Positions 19,771 through 28,609 of a DNA stretch of 64,000 nt are shown here, one piece after another. Position 1 is the first letter of the stretch; the number at the start of each line of letters is the position of its first letter. The position numbers were made by a program, and so were the translations under genes. Origin of the DNA: Prosthecobacter sp. SYSU 5D2. Its GTDB lineage: Bacteria; Verrucomicrobiota; Verrucomicrobiia; Verrucomicrobiales; Verrucomicrobiaceae. The stretch lies in the NCBI RefSeq assembly GCF_039655865.1, contig NZ_JBBYXL010000007.1:248001-312000 (forward strand). The letters run 5' to 3'. The notes below the pieces were generated by a model, which worked only from the letters and a program-made list of their open reading frames with translations, was not told the DNA's origin and ran no database searches.

Positions 19771-19842
19771 GTCTCCGTAGTTCAATGGATAGAACGAGGG
19801 TTTCCTAAACTCTAAATACAGGTTCGATTCCTGTCGGGGATA
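19771..19842 (+). tRNA. tRNA-Arg(CCU)
   Basis: Cloverleaf folded by hand: acceptor GTCTCCG pairs with CGGGGAT (two G-U wobbles), D arm GTTC/GAAC, anticodon arm AGGGT/ACTCT with loop TTCCTAA giving anticodon CCT, variable loop AAAT, T arm ACAGG/CCTGT with loop TTCGATT, discriminator A. The CCA end is not encoded. It reads the rare AGG arginine codon. Confidence 0.93.
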
Positions 19843-19857
19843 CTCCTTCCAAGGAGT
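19842..19857. terminator. Short inverted repeat between tRNA-Arg and the convergent gene
   Basis: ACTCCTT-CC-AAGGAGT forms a 7-bp stem with a 2-bp gap immediately after the tRNA and 1 bp before the stop of the convergent transglutaminase-like gene. A two-base loop is too tight as written and there is no T-run, so a shared terminator role is only possible. Confidence 0.3.
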
Positions 19858-19858
19858 G

Positions 19859-20701
19859 TCAGACGTTCGTCGGCTGAGGGCTTATTGGGCGGGTTTTGCG
19901 GCAGAGCCACAGGCCCAGGGCGATCATCAGCACAGGGAGGACGAATTTCAAAATCTCGGCGGCTTTTTCCACCAAGGCGAGGATGTTACCTTTCCACTCA
20001 AACCTGGCCCCCTCTGGAGTGCTCATGTAGAGGTGGTTTTCGCGGTTGCGGATGAGGTCCTGCAGGTTGTGCGGGCCGTAGTAGCGGTCCAGGAGCTTCT
20101 GATCTTGGGCCAGTTCTTCCAGACTGAGCACCTGGCCCTCGTCATTGACGGGAATGACCTCCAGATCGGGATCATAAAGGTGCCAGTCGCCATCGTACCA
20201 AGCCTCCATGACGACATGGCCCTGCAGACCAACGTGGCGGGCTTTGATGTCGTGGGCCATGGCCAGGTGCAGCAGCAGGTAGGAGGACTGGTCGCAGAAA
20301 AGAGAGTAGCCCTGGGAGACAAAACGTCCGGGGTCCCACATGTGGCGGAAGGTGGGGTGCGCATACCCGGCCAGATAGAGGATCCAGTTGCTGCCCAGGT
20401 TATGCAGCGCCTCGTTATGGGTGAAACGGTTGACGATGAGATCATACATCACCTGCATGCGGGCGGCGGGGGTGTCAGGCTGGCCGGCCATTTTCGCATC
20501 CACCGCCTTCACCAGCGCAGAGTAGTCCTGCACCTGGGTGACCAGGCCGGGCTCAAACAGCTCCCAATCGCGTTTCACATCACTGGCCCCATCGCCAAAG
20601 GAGGTCCATTGCCCCAGGCAGGCAACGCCCAGCAGCGTCACCCCCAGGAAAACGGAAATCCAGCCGGTGACCCGGAGAGTTGAAGGGGTGAGGAGAGGCA
20701 T
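19859..20701 (-). CDS. Transglutaminase-like membrane protein
   Basis: 280 residues with membrane segments at both ends (about 11-31 and 252-269). The central domain has the papain-fold transglutaminase triad in order: Cys136 (GYSLFCDQSSYLLLHLA), His162 (GHVVMEAWYDG) and Asp177 (WHLYDPDLEV). The N-terminal part (ARMQVMYDLIVNRFTHNE) fits the helix before the core. Such proteins in bacteria are peptidases or crosslinkers of exported proteins; the substrate here cannot be inferred. Convergent with tRNA-Arg and divergent from gnd. Confidence 0.75.
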   Translation of the reverse strand: MPLLTPSTLRVTGWISVFLGVTLLGVACLGQWTSFGDGASDVKRDWELFEPGLVTQVQDYSALVKAVDAKMAGQPDTPAARMQVMYDLIVNRFTHNEALHNLGSNWILYLAGYAHPTFRHMWDPGRFVSQGYSLFCDQSSYLLLHLAMAHDIKARHVGLQGHVVMEAWYDGDWHLYDPDLEVIPVNDEGQVLSLEELAQDQKLLDRYYGPHNLQDLIRNRENHLYMSTPEGARFEWKGNILALVEKAAEILKFVLPVLMIALGLWLCRKTRPISPQPTNV

Positions 20702-20935
20702 TCGGTTGGGGGGTTAATCTAAGGCCCGACCGGTTTCCGACGAGTAAAATTTCAGTAAATCCCGGACATCTTTTGCGCAGCGACAGGACGGGATTGAGCT
20801 GGCTGTGGGCGCTGACAACGCCGCATCAATGCCATTCATGCAGGGCATGAGCAAAATCCCCTTTGCCAATTTCCCCCTGGCAGGTATGACTTCGCCCCGC
20901 ACCCAAGCGGCCTAACTTACCCTTACTGACTGAAA

Positions 20936-22378
20936 ATGAGCCAAAAAAGTGACTTCGGATTGATCGGCCTCGCCGTGATGGGACAGAACCTTGTGTTGAA
21001 CGTGGAAAGCCGTGGCTTCCAGGTGTCCGTTTTTAACCGCACCACCGCCACCACGGATGAGTTCATCGCCAAGCACCCTGGCAAGAAGCTCGTGGGCGCC
21101 AAGACCCTGGAAGAATTCGTCCAGTCCCTGGCCACTCCCCGGAAGATCCAGATCATGGTGAAATCCAATGCCGTCAAGGACAGCGACCGCGACGCTGTGG
21201 ACGCCGTGATCGAGCAGCTCATCCCCCTGCTGGAAAAGGACGACATCATCATTGACGGTGGCAACAGCTACTACCAGACCACCGAGCGCCGCGACAAATA
21301 CCTGGCTGAAAAAGGCCTGCGCTTCATCGGTGCCGGCGTTTCCGGCGGTGAAGAAGGTGCCCGCAAAGGCCCTTCCATCATGCCTGGCGGCCCTGCCAGC
21401 ACCTGGGAAGTCATGAAGCCGATTTTTGAGAGCATCTCCGCCAAAGTGGACGGCGAGCCTTGCGTGATCCACATCGGCACCGGTGGCGCTGGCCACTACG
21501 TGAAGATGATCCACAACGGCATCGAATACGGCGACATGCAGCTCATCTGCGAAGCCTACAACATCTTCAAAGCCGCCGGTTTCACCACGGACGAGATGGC
21601 CAAAGTCTTCAATGACTGGAACGACGGCGACATGCAGAGCTACCTCATCCAGATCACCGGCAAGGCCCTGGAACAGAAGGACCCGGAGACCGGCAAGCCC
21701 ATCGTCGAGCTCATCGTGGACAAGGCCGGCCAGAAAGGCACCGGCCAGTGGACCCTGCTCAACGCGGCTGAAAACGCCGTCGTCATCAGCACCATCAATG
21801 CTGCTGTGGAAGCCCGCATTCTTTCTTCCAAGAAGAAGGCCCGCGTCGCCGCCAGCAAGGAGCTCACCGGCCCGGCCGTGAACATCACCACGGAGAAAGC
21901 CGAGCTGGTGAAGAAGGTGCACGACGCCCTCTACGCCTCCAAAGTCATCTCCTACGCCCAGGGCCTGGACCTGATCAAGACCATGGGCGAAGCCAAGAAC
22001 TGGGGCCTCGACCTCGGCCGCATCGCCTCCATCTGGCGCGGCGGTTGCATCATCCGTGCCCGCTTCCTCAACAAGATCACTGATGCTTATCGTGAAAACG
22101 CCGAGCTGAGCAACCTCATGCTGGCCCCCTTCTTCAAGGACCTGCTGAGCAAGACCCAGCAGAACTGGCGCGAAGTGGTCTCCCTGGCCACTCTGAACGG
22201 CATCCCGGTCCCGGCCTTCTCCGCCTCCCTGGGCTACTACGACAGCTACCGCGCCGAGCGCCTCCCAGCCAACCTGCTGCAGGCCCAGCGCGATTTCTTC
22301 GGCGCCCACACCTACGAGCGCACCGACAAACCCGAAGGCGAATTCTTCCACACGGAATGGCCTGAGGTGATCGGGTAA
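20936..22378 (+). CDS. gnd: 6-phosphogluconate dehydrogenase, decarboxylating
   Basis: 480 residues. The N-terminal Rossmann domain begins FGLIGLAVMGQNLVLNVESRGF, the NADP-binding signature. Substrate and catalytic motifs: DGGNSYYQTTERR, GAGVSGGEEGARKGPSIMPGG, GGAGHYVKMIHNGIEYGDMQLI (with the catalytic Lys), KGTGQWTLLNAAE, WRGGCIIRARFL. It catalyses 6-phosphogluconate to ribulose-5-phosphate plus CO2 in the oxidative pentose phosphate pathway. Single gene, closed by a strong terminator at 22454. The 234-bp upstream gap holds its promoter and no gene I can support. Confidence 0.98.
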   Translation: MSQKSDFGLIGLAVMGQNLVLNVESRGFQVSVFNRTTATTDEFIAKHPGKKLVGAKTLEEFVQSLATPRKIQIMVKSNAVKDSDRDAVDAVIEQLIPLLEKDDIIIDGGNSYYQTTERRDKYLAEKGLRFIGAGVSGGEEGARKGPSIMPGGPASTWEVMKPIFESISAKVDGEPCVIHIGTGGAGHYVKMIHNGIEYGDMQLICEAYNIFKAAGFTTDEMAKVFNDWNDGDMQSYLIQITGKALEQKDPETGKPIVELIVDKAGQKGTGQWTLLNAAENAVVISTINAAVEARILSSKKKARVAASKELTGPAVNITTEKAELVKKVHDALYASKVISYAQGLDLIKTMGEAKNWGLDLGRIASIWRGGCIIRARFLNKITDAYRENAELSNLMLAPFFKDLLSKTQQNWREVVSLATLNGIPVPAFSASLGYYDSYRAERLPANLLQAQRDFFGAHTYERTDKPEGEFFHTEWPEVIG

Positions 22379-22404
22379 ATTCGAATCAAATCCAATCAAG
22401 GTGT

Positions 22405-22443
22405 GAGGGCGTCCCGCCCTCAATATGAGGCCAGGATGGCCTC
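22405..22443. repeat. Two adjacent 7-bp-stem hairpins downstream of gnd
   Basis: GAGGGCG-TCC-CGCCCTC (22405-22421) and GAGGCCA-GGA-TGGCCTC (22427-22443) are perfect 7-bp stems with triloops, five bases apart. Together with the terminator they make three consecutive hairpins. They resemble REP-type units rather than terminators because neither is followed by T residues. Confidence 0.65.
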
Positions 22444-22453
22444 CCTCCTTGTG

Positions 22454-22482
22454 AGCGGCTGAGGAAACTCAGCCGCTTTTTT
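22454..22482 (+). terminator. Rho-independent terminator of gnd
   Basis: Perfect 10-bp stem AGCGGCTGAG / CTCAGCCGCT with a GAAA tetraloop, followed by five further T residues. The strongest terminator in the window. It probably also stops the opposing sulfur operon, since the complement of the preceding bases does not encode a functional continuation. Confidence 0.92.
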
Positions 22483-22705
22483 GTGGTCTGGCAGGACGCA
22501 GGGAAATGAAAGTCCCCGGCCCGCGCCCGCTGCACTGCTCCCACCAGCGCGGCGCTGCCGACTACAAAAAGGCTGATGCCCCCCGCCTCCTTTACCAGCA
22601 GTCCTGCGAGATATACCAGCACCGGCAGGGTGATGATACTGCCGCCTGCACCCGTGAGGCCCAGGGACAGGCCGATGAAAACCGCGCCGCTGAGGGTGAG
22701 CGTGT

Positions 22706-23239
22706 TCATGGCTGGCGGCGCTCCGGTTTCAGCATTCGCGAGAACAGACGGTGATACGAATGCACGGCCTGCACCTCCTGGCCATCGCGCTGCACCGGGT
22801 ATCCTTCATTGGCCCAGGCAAAGATGCCGCCCTCCAGATTGCACACCTGCTGGATACCCGCTGCCTGCATCCGCCGGGCGAGTTCGCAGGCGCGATAACC
22901 TGCGGCGCAATAGACCACGTAGCGACTTTGCGGATCCAGTTTTTTCAAAACGCCTTCCTCCACCGTCTCCGCATTCACATGCAGCGCACCAGCGAGGTGG
23001 CTCACGGCAAATTCTTCATCTGAGCGTGCATCCACCAGCACCGGCGCGGGGCGTGTTTCATCCTCCAGCCACTCTTGAAGCACGGCCGGTGGCATCTGAG
23101 GCACATCCGGAAACCGGTCCCGGATGACGGAGACCGCCCAGGCCGCGCCACGGCGATGGTCCATCATCCACCACAACAGCCCCGCCGCCACGCCGATTCC
23201 GGCGAAGCCATACAGGGTATAACGGGTCCAGTTTTGCAT
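22706..23239 (-). CDS. Membrane-anchored rhodanese-like sulfurtransferase
   Basis: 177 residues with an N-terminal membrane anchor (about 8-26). The rhodanese domain spans ~50-160: [22 protein letters not shown] (CH2A-like), active-site Cys111 in [14 protein letters not shown], and [16 protein letters not shown]. The active-site loop has the length of single-domain sulfurtransferases that move sulfane sulfur. Predicted to face the periplasm. It lies in the minus-strand sulfur operon, 12 bp after the DsrE-like gene. Confidence 0.88.
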   Translation of the reverse strand: MQNWTRYTLYGFAGIGVAAGLLWWMMDHRRGAAWAVSVIRDRFPDVPQMPPAVLQEWLEDETRPAPVLVDARSDEEFAVSHLAGALHVNAETVEEGVLKKLDPQSRYVVYCAAGYRACELARRMQAAGIQQVCNLEGGIFAWANEGYPVQRDGQEVQAVHSYHRLFSRMLKPERRQP

Positions 23240-23251
23240 GTGTGGTATCGG

Positions 23252-23761
23252 TTATTCGAACTTGATGTAGGCATACCCCATGAGTTGCAAGTCCACCAGC
23301 CGGGGAAAAGCGCCCACCACCAGTTTCACCCCGGGCATCAGCTCCGTGGCTTTCACGCCCTTTTGCTGCATGGTGTTTTCACAAAGCTCGATCTGCACGC
23401 CACGTCCGGTCAGCTCGGCCAGGATCTCGCCATTAGGATTGGCCGCATGCTCCGCCTTCAGGCGGCTGCGTGCTTCGGGATTCACAACGGCGTTGATGCC
23501 GGTGCCATGATAGACCAGATGCAGCTTCACCTGGTCTGCGGCGATGCCCTGTTTCTCATAGGTGTTGATGAGCTTGCGGGCATAAAACAGACCTTTGTTC
23601 ACGCCTTCATGCTGAAGGTCATCGGTCACCTGATAAACGATCCGCAAGTTTTCCCGCACTTGAAGGGGAATCGTTTCCGGCACAGGCTCCGCAGCAGGCG
23701 AGGGTTTCGCCCAAAGAAGTCCAAAGGCGAGGAGGGCGAGGAGGCAGGGTGTTGTTTTCAT
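23252..23761 (-). CDS. Periplasmic DsrE/DsrF-like protein
   Basis: 169 residues with a signal peptide (MKTTPCLLALLAFGLLWAKPSPA). The body has the DsrE/F-like fold signature: NLRIVYQVTDDLQHEGVNKGLFYARKLINTY, LHLVYHGTGINAVVN, GVQIELCENTMQQKGVKATEL. The single mature Cys (ELCENTM) is where the sulfur-carrying Cys lies in many family members. Periplasmic DsrE-like proteins often accompany sulfur-oxidation genes. Part of the minus-strand sulfur operon. Confidence 0.82.
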   Translation of the reverse strand: MKTTPCLLALLAFGLLWAKPSPAAEPVPETIPLQVRENLRIVYQVTDDLQHEGVNKGLFYARKLINTYEKQGIAADQVKLHLVYHGTGINAVVNPEARSRLKAEHAANPNGEILAELTGRGVQIELCENTMQQKGVKATELMPGVKLVVGAFPRLVDLQLMGYAYIKFE

Positions 23762-23810
23762 GTTGGAAAGAGAAGTTGTCTATTGGCGGCGTGAGTTGTC
23801 ATGGACCGGA

Positions 23811-24506
23811 TCAAAAAGTGATCTGGAGTGTGCTGACGATGAGATGGCTATGCACCCAGTCGCCGTTGTTCCAGAAGCTCTGCACCCCATATCCGGTGAT
23901 CAGGTTGGAATGCGGACTGAGTTTGAAATTCAGCGCCAGGGGCAGCAGCCGGTTCTCGCTGACGCGGTCCAGCGTCGTGTCATAAAACAGCTCATCGCTG
24001 AAGACCAGGGCGCTGAGAAAGCCCAGGCCCGTGAGCGGAAGTGTGGCCTGCAACCGATGCCTCAGGCGCGGGCGGACCTCATCCACATCTTCGATGTAGC
24101 GCAGCTCCAGCCGGTTGCGCAGTTCCCACTCCAGTCCGAAGCCGTGCCAGCGCGGGCTGATTTCTAACTCAGGCCGGTGCATGTCCACAAACTCATCCGT
24201 GCCCAAAGGCAGCGTGTGGAGCCAGGTGTAGTTCAGTGAAAGGCCTAACCAGGATTGCGGATCGAACTGGATGCGATGGCTGAGAGTGCCATGGCTGAAA
24301 TCTCCAAAGTCATCCCGAAAGCGGAACTGCCCGACGGCGACAAGGTCCAGCTTTTCCGTATCCAGGTACTTCACGCTGGTGAAATTCCACGTCTGCCAGT
24401 CGCCATCATCCGCCGCACGCCCAGCAGGCATGGCAAAGACGGATAGAACAATGACGATCCAAAGGCAGCGCCAGATCGGAACTGGCGAGGTCATGGCGGC
24501 TTTCAT
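23811..24506 (-). CDS. DUF2490 outer-membrane beta-barrel protein
   Basis: 231 residues with a signal peptide (CLWIVIVLSVFAMPAGRA). The mature part is alternating beta sequence ending in phenylalanine (LIVSTLQITF), as outer-membrane barrels do. GDWQTWNFTSVKYLDTEKLDL, LSLNYTWLHTLPLG and FGLEWELRNRLELRY fit DUF2490. Function unknown; a pore or assembly element in the outer membrane is likely. It lies 18 bp after the SoxB-like gene on the same strand. Confidence 0.8.
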   Translation of the reverse strand: MKAAMTSPVPIWRCLWIVIVLSVFAMPAGRAADDGDWQTWNFTSVKYLDTEKLDLVAVGQFRFRDDFGDFSHGTLSHRIQFDPQSWLGLSLNYTWLHTLPLGTDEFVDMHRPELEISPRWHGFGLEWELRNRLELRYIEDVDEVRPRLRHRLQATLPLTGLGFLSALVFSDELFYDTTLDRVSENRLLPLALNFKLSPHSNLITGYGVQSFWNNGDWVHSHLIVSTLQITF

Positions 24507-24524
24507 TGGAGTTTGCAGTATTCT

Positions 24525-26156
24525 TTAAAGCAGGAACTGGCTGCGCACAGTCGCGGATATGTCCAGAGGGACCACCCGCAGCGGCTGGCCCATCATGATC
24601 GGTGACTGCTCTTTCAGATACCGGCGCACGGCCTCATGGGCATCCACTTCCAGAAGGGTGACATCCGCCACATCCCGCATCCGGCACAGGGTTGTGAGGG
24701 CATCGCCTTCGCGTTCGCAGGAGGTGATGGTATAGGCGCGGTCCGCTTCGACGGGATGACCGTTCACTCGCATGTCCACGATCCGTTTCCCTTCTGCTCG
24801 ATTGGCATAGAAACGAAATGTCAGTCCTGCCGGGCGTGGCACCCAGCCGCCGAAGAGGCGCTTGGTGTTTTTTGAAAATACATTCTCCAGTTCACGCTCG
24901 AAGAACTTGAGGAGCTGAGTGCCCGTGACTTTGCCGGTTTTAAGGCGTGAATTGATCGGATAATAATTCCACAGGTCGTTTTCCGTGATGTCTCCTGTAT
25001 CAATGGGATAGGCGAACCGGAAGCCGTTGGACAGTGCGATTTCGGTTCCGCCTGCCGCAAGCAGGGCATCCGCCAGTACGGCATCGGCAGATGTTTCCAC
25101 CGGGGCGTAACGGAAGAGAGGCCGCGAGGTGCTCCCGATGACCCGGCCAAGGCTTTCGCGATAGGGGGCCAATGACTTCTGCACAAGAGCCTTCACTTCG
25201 GCATCCTCTGCGATCTGGCCGGCACGCAGTTCGATGAGAGTCCATTCCCGCCGGCTCAGGCGGCCGTTTTCGACGAACAGCTCCAGCTTGCCCAGATGCG
25301 ACCCAAATGCCCCCGCTTCGACCACCCAGGTGTTTCCACGGATGATCGGCTTCTCGGTGCGTTCGTGGGTATCGGCGGACAGGATGACATCCACTCCCTT
25401 CAGGCTCTCGGCCAGGGACACGGCCTTGGGCAGGCCGATGTGGGTCAGCAAGACGACAAGATCCGCTTTGCCTTCTTCACTCGCCTCATCCACCAGAGGC
25501 TGAAGAATGCCGGTTTCTTCATAGACGATGCCTTCGCTGAATGACGGAGGCTGCCGCAAGGGCACATCAGGATCGGTGAAGCCGATCAAGGCGATCTTTA
25601 AACCGTGCGCTTGATGAATGACATAGGGTTTAAACAGCCGCTCACGGGTTGTGGCGTCCCTCATGTTGGCTGCAATGGCAGGGGCTTTCAGCTTGGCGGC
25701 TGTCTCCAGCAGCACTTTCTTCCCGTAAATGACTTCCCAGTTTCCTGGCAGCCAGCAGTCGAGTTTCAGCGCATTGATTGGGCCGATCATGGTTTCGCCC
25801 TCGCTCATCACCACATGGCCTGAGCCCTGAATCGTATCCCCCAGGTCTAGGGTGATGGTGCCGTCTGGGTTCTCCGCGCGGATCTCTTTCAGCTGTTGGG
25901 CAATGCGAGCCACTCCGCCTGCGGGCACGATTTCATCTTTGCCGGATGACCAGTACATCTCCGGGTGTTCTTCGAGCTGCCCGTGGATATCGGCAAAGAA
26001 TGCCAGGGTGATCTTTTTTGAATCTGGCATGCTGGCAGCAGGAAGGGCGGATGCTGTCATGGCGGCCAGGCCCGTCAGGCACATCTGACGGCGGGTGAAG
26101 GATGCGGAGAAAAACGGAAGCCCGAGTTTTGAGTTTGGATCGTGATCAAATTTCAT
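24525..26156 (-). CDS. SoxB-like metallophosphatase/5'-nucleotidase family protein
   Basis: 543 residues with a twin-arginine leader (FTRRQMCLTGLAAMTASALPA). The calcineurin-like dinuclear-metal domain has ADIHGQ (55-60), LDLGDTIQGSGH, GNWEVIYG, LTHIGLPKA and SADTHERT; the C-terminal 5'-nucleotidase domain has ADAVLADALLAAGGTEIALSNG and WNYYPINSRL. GNWE in place of the common GNHE resembles the corresponding motif of SoxB, the manganese thiosulfohydrolase that cleaves sulfate from SoxY-bound intermediates. No soxYZ, soxA or soxX lies nearby, so a strict SoxB assignment is not secure; nucleotidase remains the alternative. Confidence 0.8.
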   Translation of the reverse strand: MKFDHDPNSKLGLPFFSASFTRRQMCLTGLAAMTASALPAASMPDSKKITLAFFADIHGQLEEHPEMYWSSGKDEIVPAGGVARIAQQLKEIRAENPDGTITLDLGDTIQGSGHVVMSEGETMIGPINALKLDCWLPGNWEVIYGKKVLLETAAKLKAPAIAANMRDATTRERLFKPYVIHQAHGLKIALIGFTDPDVPLRQPPSFSEGIVYEETGILQPLVDEASEEGKADLVVLLTHIGLPKAVSLAESLKGVDVILSADTHERTEKPIIRGNTWVVEAGAFGSHLGKLELFVENGRLSRREWTLIELRAGQIAEDAEVKALVQKSLAPYRESLGRVIGSTSRPLFRYAPVETSADAVLADALLAAGGTEIALSNGFRFAYPIDTGDITENDLWNYYPINSRLKTGKVTGTQLLKFFERELENVFSKNTKRLFGGWVPRPAGLTFRFYANRAEGKRIVDMRVNGHPVEADRAYTITSCEREGDALTTLCRMRDVADVTLLEVDAHEAVRRYLKEQSPIMMGQPLRVVPLDISATVRSQFLL

Positions 26157-26281
26157 GCGTTCAGTGATAAAAGTTAGTTAGGCAAGTCCGCGCAGCATTC
26201 CGTGCCAGTAGAGCTCCGGCAGCAGCAGCAGCCTGCCCACCAGCAAGACGGGGGCCGCCATTCACAAACAAGCCGGTCATG

Positions 26282-27082
26282 TTAGAGAAATGCGGGGAGA
26301 TTCCGGGCGAGCATGTAGGCTGCGACGAACCACATCCCGATGGCGAAGACTTTTTGCAGCACCGGGCCTGAGAGGCGTGAACGCAAGGCCCCGCCCGCCA
26401 GCATGCCGGCAAAGCCGCCGCCAATGAAAAGCGCGGTGACTGGCATGGGAAACTGCTGCCCGTTGGCGAGATGCGCAGCCACGCCTGAAATGGAGATGAG
26501 AAAGATGACGAGCAGGGAGGTGGCCACGGCACGGTGGATGCTCATGCCGGTGACATACAGCAGCGCTGGCACGATGATAAATCCGCCGCCCACGCCAAAC
26601 AGCCCCGACATCAGTCCCGCTGCGCAACCTGCCGCTGAGAGACGTGCGTAGCAGCCGAGGCCCAGTCCGCCGCCAGACCGCACCACACACGCCCCCGGCA
26701 CCACACCCTCCCCAGATTTACCCCGCCACATTCGGATGCCGATGAAGGCCATGAGCAGGGCGAATGTGGAGAGCAGCAAGGCGGCCGAAATCTGTGTTCC
26801 CAGCCATGCGCCGACAGGTGCGAGCAGCATCCCGGCGGCGGCAAAGACCAGCCCTGCACGCACATCCACCTCCCGCGCCTTCAACCGCAACGCCGCCCCG
26901 AAGCCCGCCGTAATGCCGACGGATGCGAGGCTCAGACCGATCGAGGTGCCCACCGGAATGCCCAGGCCGTAGATCAGCAAAGGCACGGCAAAGATGGATC
27001 CGCCGCCCCCGGTGAGCCCCAGGGAAACGCCGACGATGAGGCCATAGAGGAGACCGAGCAGGTCATGGGTCCAAAGAGTCAT
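26282..27082 (-). CDS. TauE/SafE-family sulfite/organosulfonate exporter
   Basis: 266 residues with about eight hydrophobic segments in two homologous halves. Each half starts with the family's Gly-rich motif: VGVSLGLTGGGGSIFAVPLL and AGLMSGLFGVGGGFIIVPALL. Family members export sulfite or import thiosulfate or other small sulfur anions at the inner membrane. Its position between the persulfide dioxygenase-like gene and the SoxB-like gene fits sulfite export. The 125 bp downstream hold only a 27-codon frame of no recognisable family. Confidence 0.92.
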   Translation of the reverse strand: MTLWTHDLLGLLYGLIVGVSLGLTGGGGSIFAVPLLIYGLGIPVGTSIGLSLASVGITAGFGAALRLKAREVDVRAGLVFAAAGMLLAPVGAWLGTQISAALLLSTFALLMAFIGIRMWRGKSGEGVVPGACVVRSGGGLGLGCYARLSAAGCAAGLMSGLFGVGGGFIIVPALLYVTGMSIHRAVATSLLVIFLISISGVAAHLANGQQFPMPVTALFIGGGFAGMLAGGALRSRLSGPVLQKVFAIGMWFVAAYMLARNLPAFL

Positions 27083-27139
27083 AGGGGATCGGCCTTCCGT
27101 TCTTTATTGTTTGTTAGCCACTAACCAGCCAGCAGCCAT

Positions 27140-28585
27140 TCAGTCAGAACCGGTAGTTTTAAGGTCCCCGGCGATTTTTCCGAAAGCGCCATCCACCAGC
27201 ACGACATCGTTGCTTTCACGGGACAGGAAGGGAGTGGCAAGGCTGGCGCGCAGACCGCTGCCGCAGTGAACATAAAGGCGGCGGTCTTTGGGCACCTCGG
27301 CGATGCGTGCGGCAAGCCTGGTGTAAGGAATGTTCAGGGCTCCCTTCACATGGCGCTCCGCGTATTCATCCGCTCCGCGCACATCCAGCACCTGGGCCTG
27401 GGGCTGCGCCGCCAGCGCCTCATGGAGCTGGTCCGTCGTGATGTAAGCCTGGGTGGCCATCAGCGCATCGTTCACCTCCTGCGTTTCCGCCAAAGTCACC
27501 CAGGCGGCCACATCATCCAGGCCGATGCGCACAAGCTGGCGCACGGCTTCATCCACCTCCGACGGATCATGAACGATGAGCAGGATCTGCGCATCTTCTT
27601 GCAGATAGGAACCTGCCACAATGGGCAGCTTGCCACCCGCCAGCGGGGCCAGCAGCGCCCCTTTCACATGGCGTTGCATGAAGGACGTGCGATCCGCCCG
27701 CAGGTCCAGAACAGCCGTCTTCGGCGCTCCGATAAACTCGGACAGTTCCGCCATAGTGAGGTGCTTCGGCTGCGGCAGCCTGCCCTCCGGCAGCAGGGCC
27801 GGTCCGGCTTTGTTATCCCTCTTCATCCGGGCAAAGTAGAGCGGAGGCGCAGGCTGCCCGGCCAGGATCTCCTTCACAAACTCATCCTCTCCTTCCGTCA
27901 GGGCCTTCTTAAAGGCAGAATTAAACTGTCGCTCATAACCCAGCACACTCGTCGGGATGGCCCCCAATGCTTTGCCGCAGGCGCTTCCGGCTCCGTGCGC
28001 AGGCAGAATTTGGAGGTGCTCCGGCAGCTCCCCGGTGGCGCGCAGGCTTGAATACAAAGTGCGTGCGCTGGGTTCCATTTTACCCGCCTGTCCGGCGGCG
28101 CTTTCCAGCAGGTCCGGACGGCCCACATCCCCCACAAAAATGAAGTCCCCGCTCAGCAGGCCCATCGGCTCCGTGGCACCACCGCCATGATCCGTCACCA
28201 GAAAGCTGAGATGCTCCGGTGTGTGTCCCGCCGTGAGCAGCGCCTTGAGCTCGATCTTGCCCACATGAAAGGAATCCCCGTCGCGCAGGAAGTGGGCTTT
28301 CGGATTTCCCTGAGCCCATTCAAACTGCCAGTCAGGGCCACCTTCACTGGAAAGGTAGGCCTTTACACCGTGATGCTCCATCAGCTCGCGGGCACCGCTG
28401 AGGTAGTCGGCATGAATGTGGGTCTCGGCCACGGCGGTGATGCGCAGGTCGTTTTCAGCCGCCACTTTCAGATAGCGGTCCACATCGCGTTCAGGGTCCA
28501 CAATGACGGCTTCGCCTGTACGCTGGCAGCCGATGAGGTAAGCGTTTTGCGCCAGGGAGGCGTCGGTGATTTGTCGGAGGAACAT
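27140..28585 (-). CDS. MBL-fold persulfide dioxygenase-like hydrolase with two rhodanese domains
   Basis: 481 residues. The metallo-beta-lactamase domain (1-~230) has the metal site ETHIHADYLSG (54-64), TAGHTPEHLSF and SGDFIFVGDVGRPDL, the pattern of ETHE1/Blh persulfide dioxygenases, which oxidise glutathione persulfide to sulfite. Two rhodanese domains follow: the first (~283-370) has VHDPSEVDEAV where the Cys should be and is inactive; the second (~385-475) has an active Cys in LYVHCGSGLRASLA. This architecture recurs in BigR-type operons. Cytoplasmic. Next in the operon after the rhodanese-DUF2892 gene. Confidence 0.93.
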   Translation of the reverse strand: MFLRQITDASLAQNAYLIGCQRTGEAVIVDPERDVDRYLKVAAENDLRITAVAETHIHADYLSGARELMEHHGVKAYLSSEGGPDWQFEWAQGNPKAHFLRDGDSFHVGKIELKALLTAGHTPEHLSFLVTDHGGGATEPMGLLSGDFIFVGDVGRPDLLESAAGQAGKMEPSARTLYSSLRATGELPEHLQILPAHGAGSACGKALGAIPTSVLGYERQFNSAFKKALTEGEDEFVKEILAGQPAPPLYFARMKRDNKAGPALLPEGRLPQPKHLTMAELSEFIGAPKTAVLDLRADRTSFMQRHVKGALLAPLAGGKLPIVAGSYLQEDAQILLIVHDPSEVDEAVRQLVRIGLDDVAAWVTLAETQEVNDALMATQAYITTDQLHEALAAQPQAQVLDVRGADEYAERHVKGALNIPYTRLAARIAEVPKDRRLYVHCGSGLRASLATPFLSRESNDVVLVDGAFGKIAGDLKTTGSD

Positions 28586-28609
28586 GGTCGTGAAGGATTG
28601 AGGGTTGGG

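Larger units (their letters stand above)
22386..22709 (-). pseudogene. TauE/SafE-family exporter, truncated N-terminal remnant
   Basis: The first ~70 residues match the start of a TauE/SafE permease ([20 protein letters not shown], then [11 protein letters not shown]) and resemble the intact gene at 26282 (VGVSLGLTGGGGSIFAVPLL). After GDFHFPA the frame runs through the gnd terminator and adjoining hairpins and ends at 107 residues, where the family needs about 250. The missing membrane helices make a functional carrier unlikely. The start overlaps the rhodanese gene stop by 4 bp, so it was the last gene of the sulfur operon before truncation. Confidence 0.8.

Noticed and set aside
19842..19857. 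Inverted repeat after the tRNA as an attachment site
   Set aside because: No second copy of the tRNA 3' end and no integrase nearby; kept only as a weak terminator candidate.
20714..20902. 62-codon frame upstream of gnd
   Set aside because: No start context or similarity; the region is better read as the gnd promoter region.
20912..22423. 503-codon minus-strand open frame
   Set aside because: Antisense to gnd; Gly/Ala/Val-rich without motifs.
26161..26281. Possible 27-codon membrane peptide between the TauE/SafE and SoxB-like genes
   Set aside because: Hydrophobic (MAAPVLLVGRLLLLPELYWH) but too short and without any known family; could be chance.
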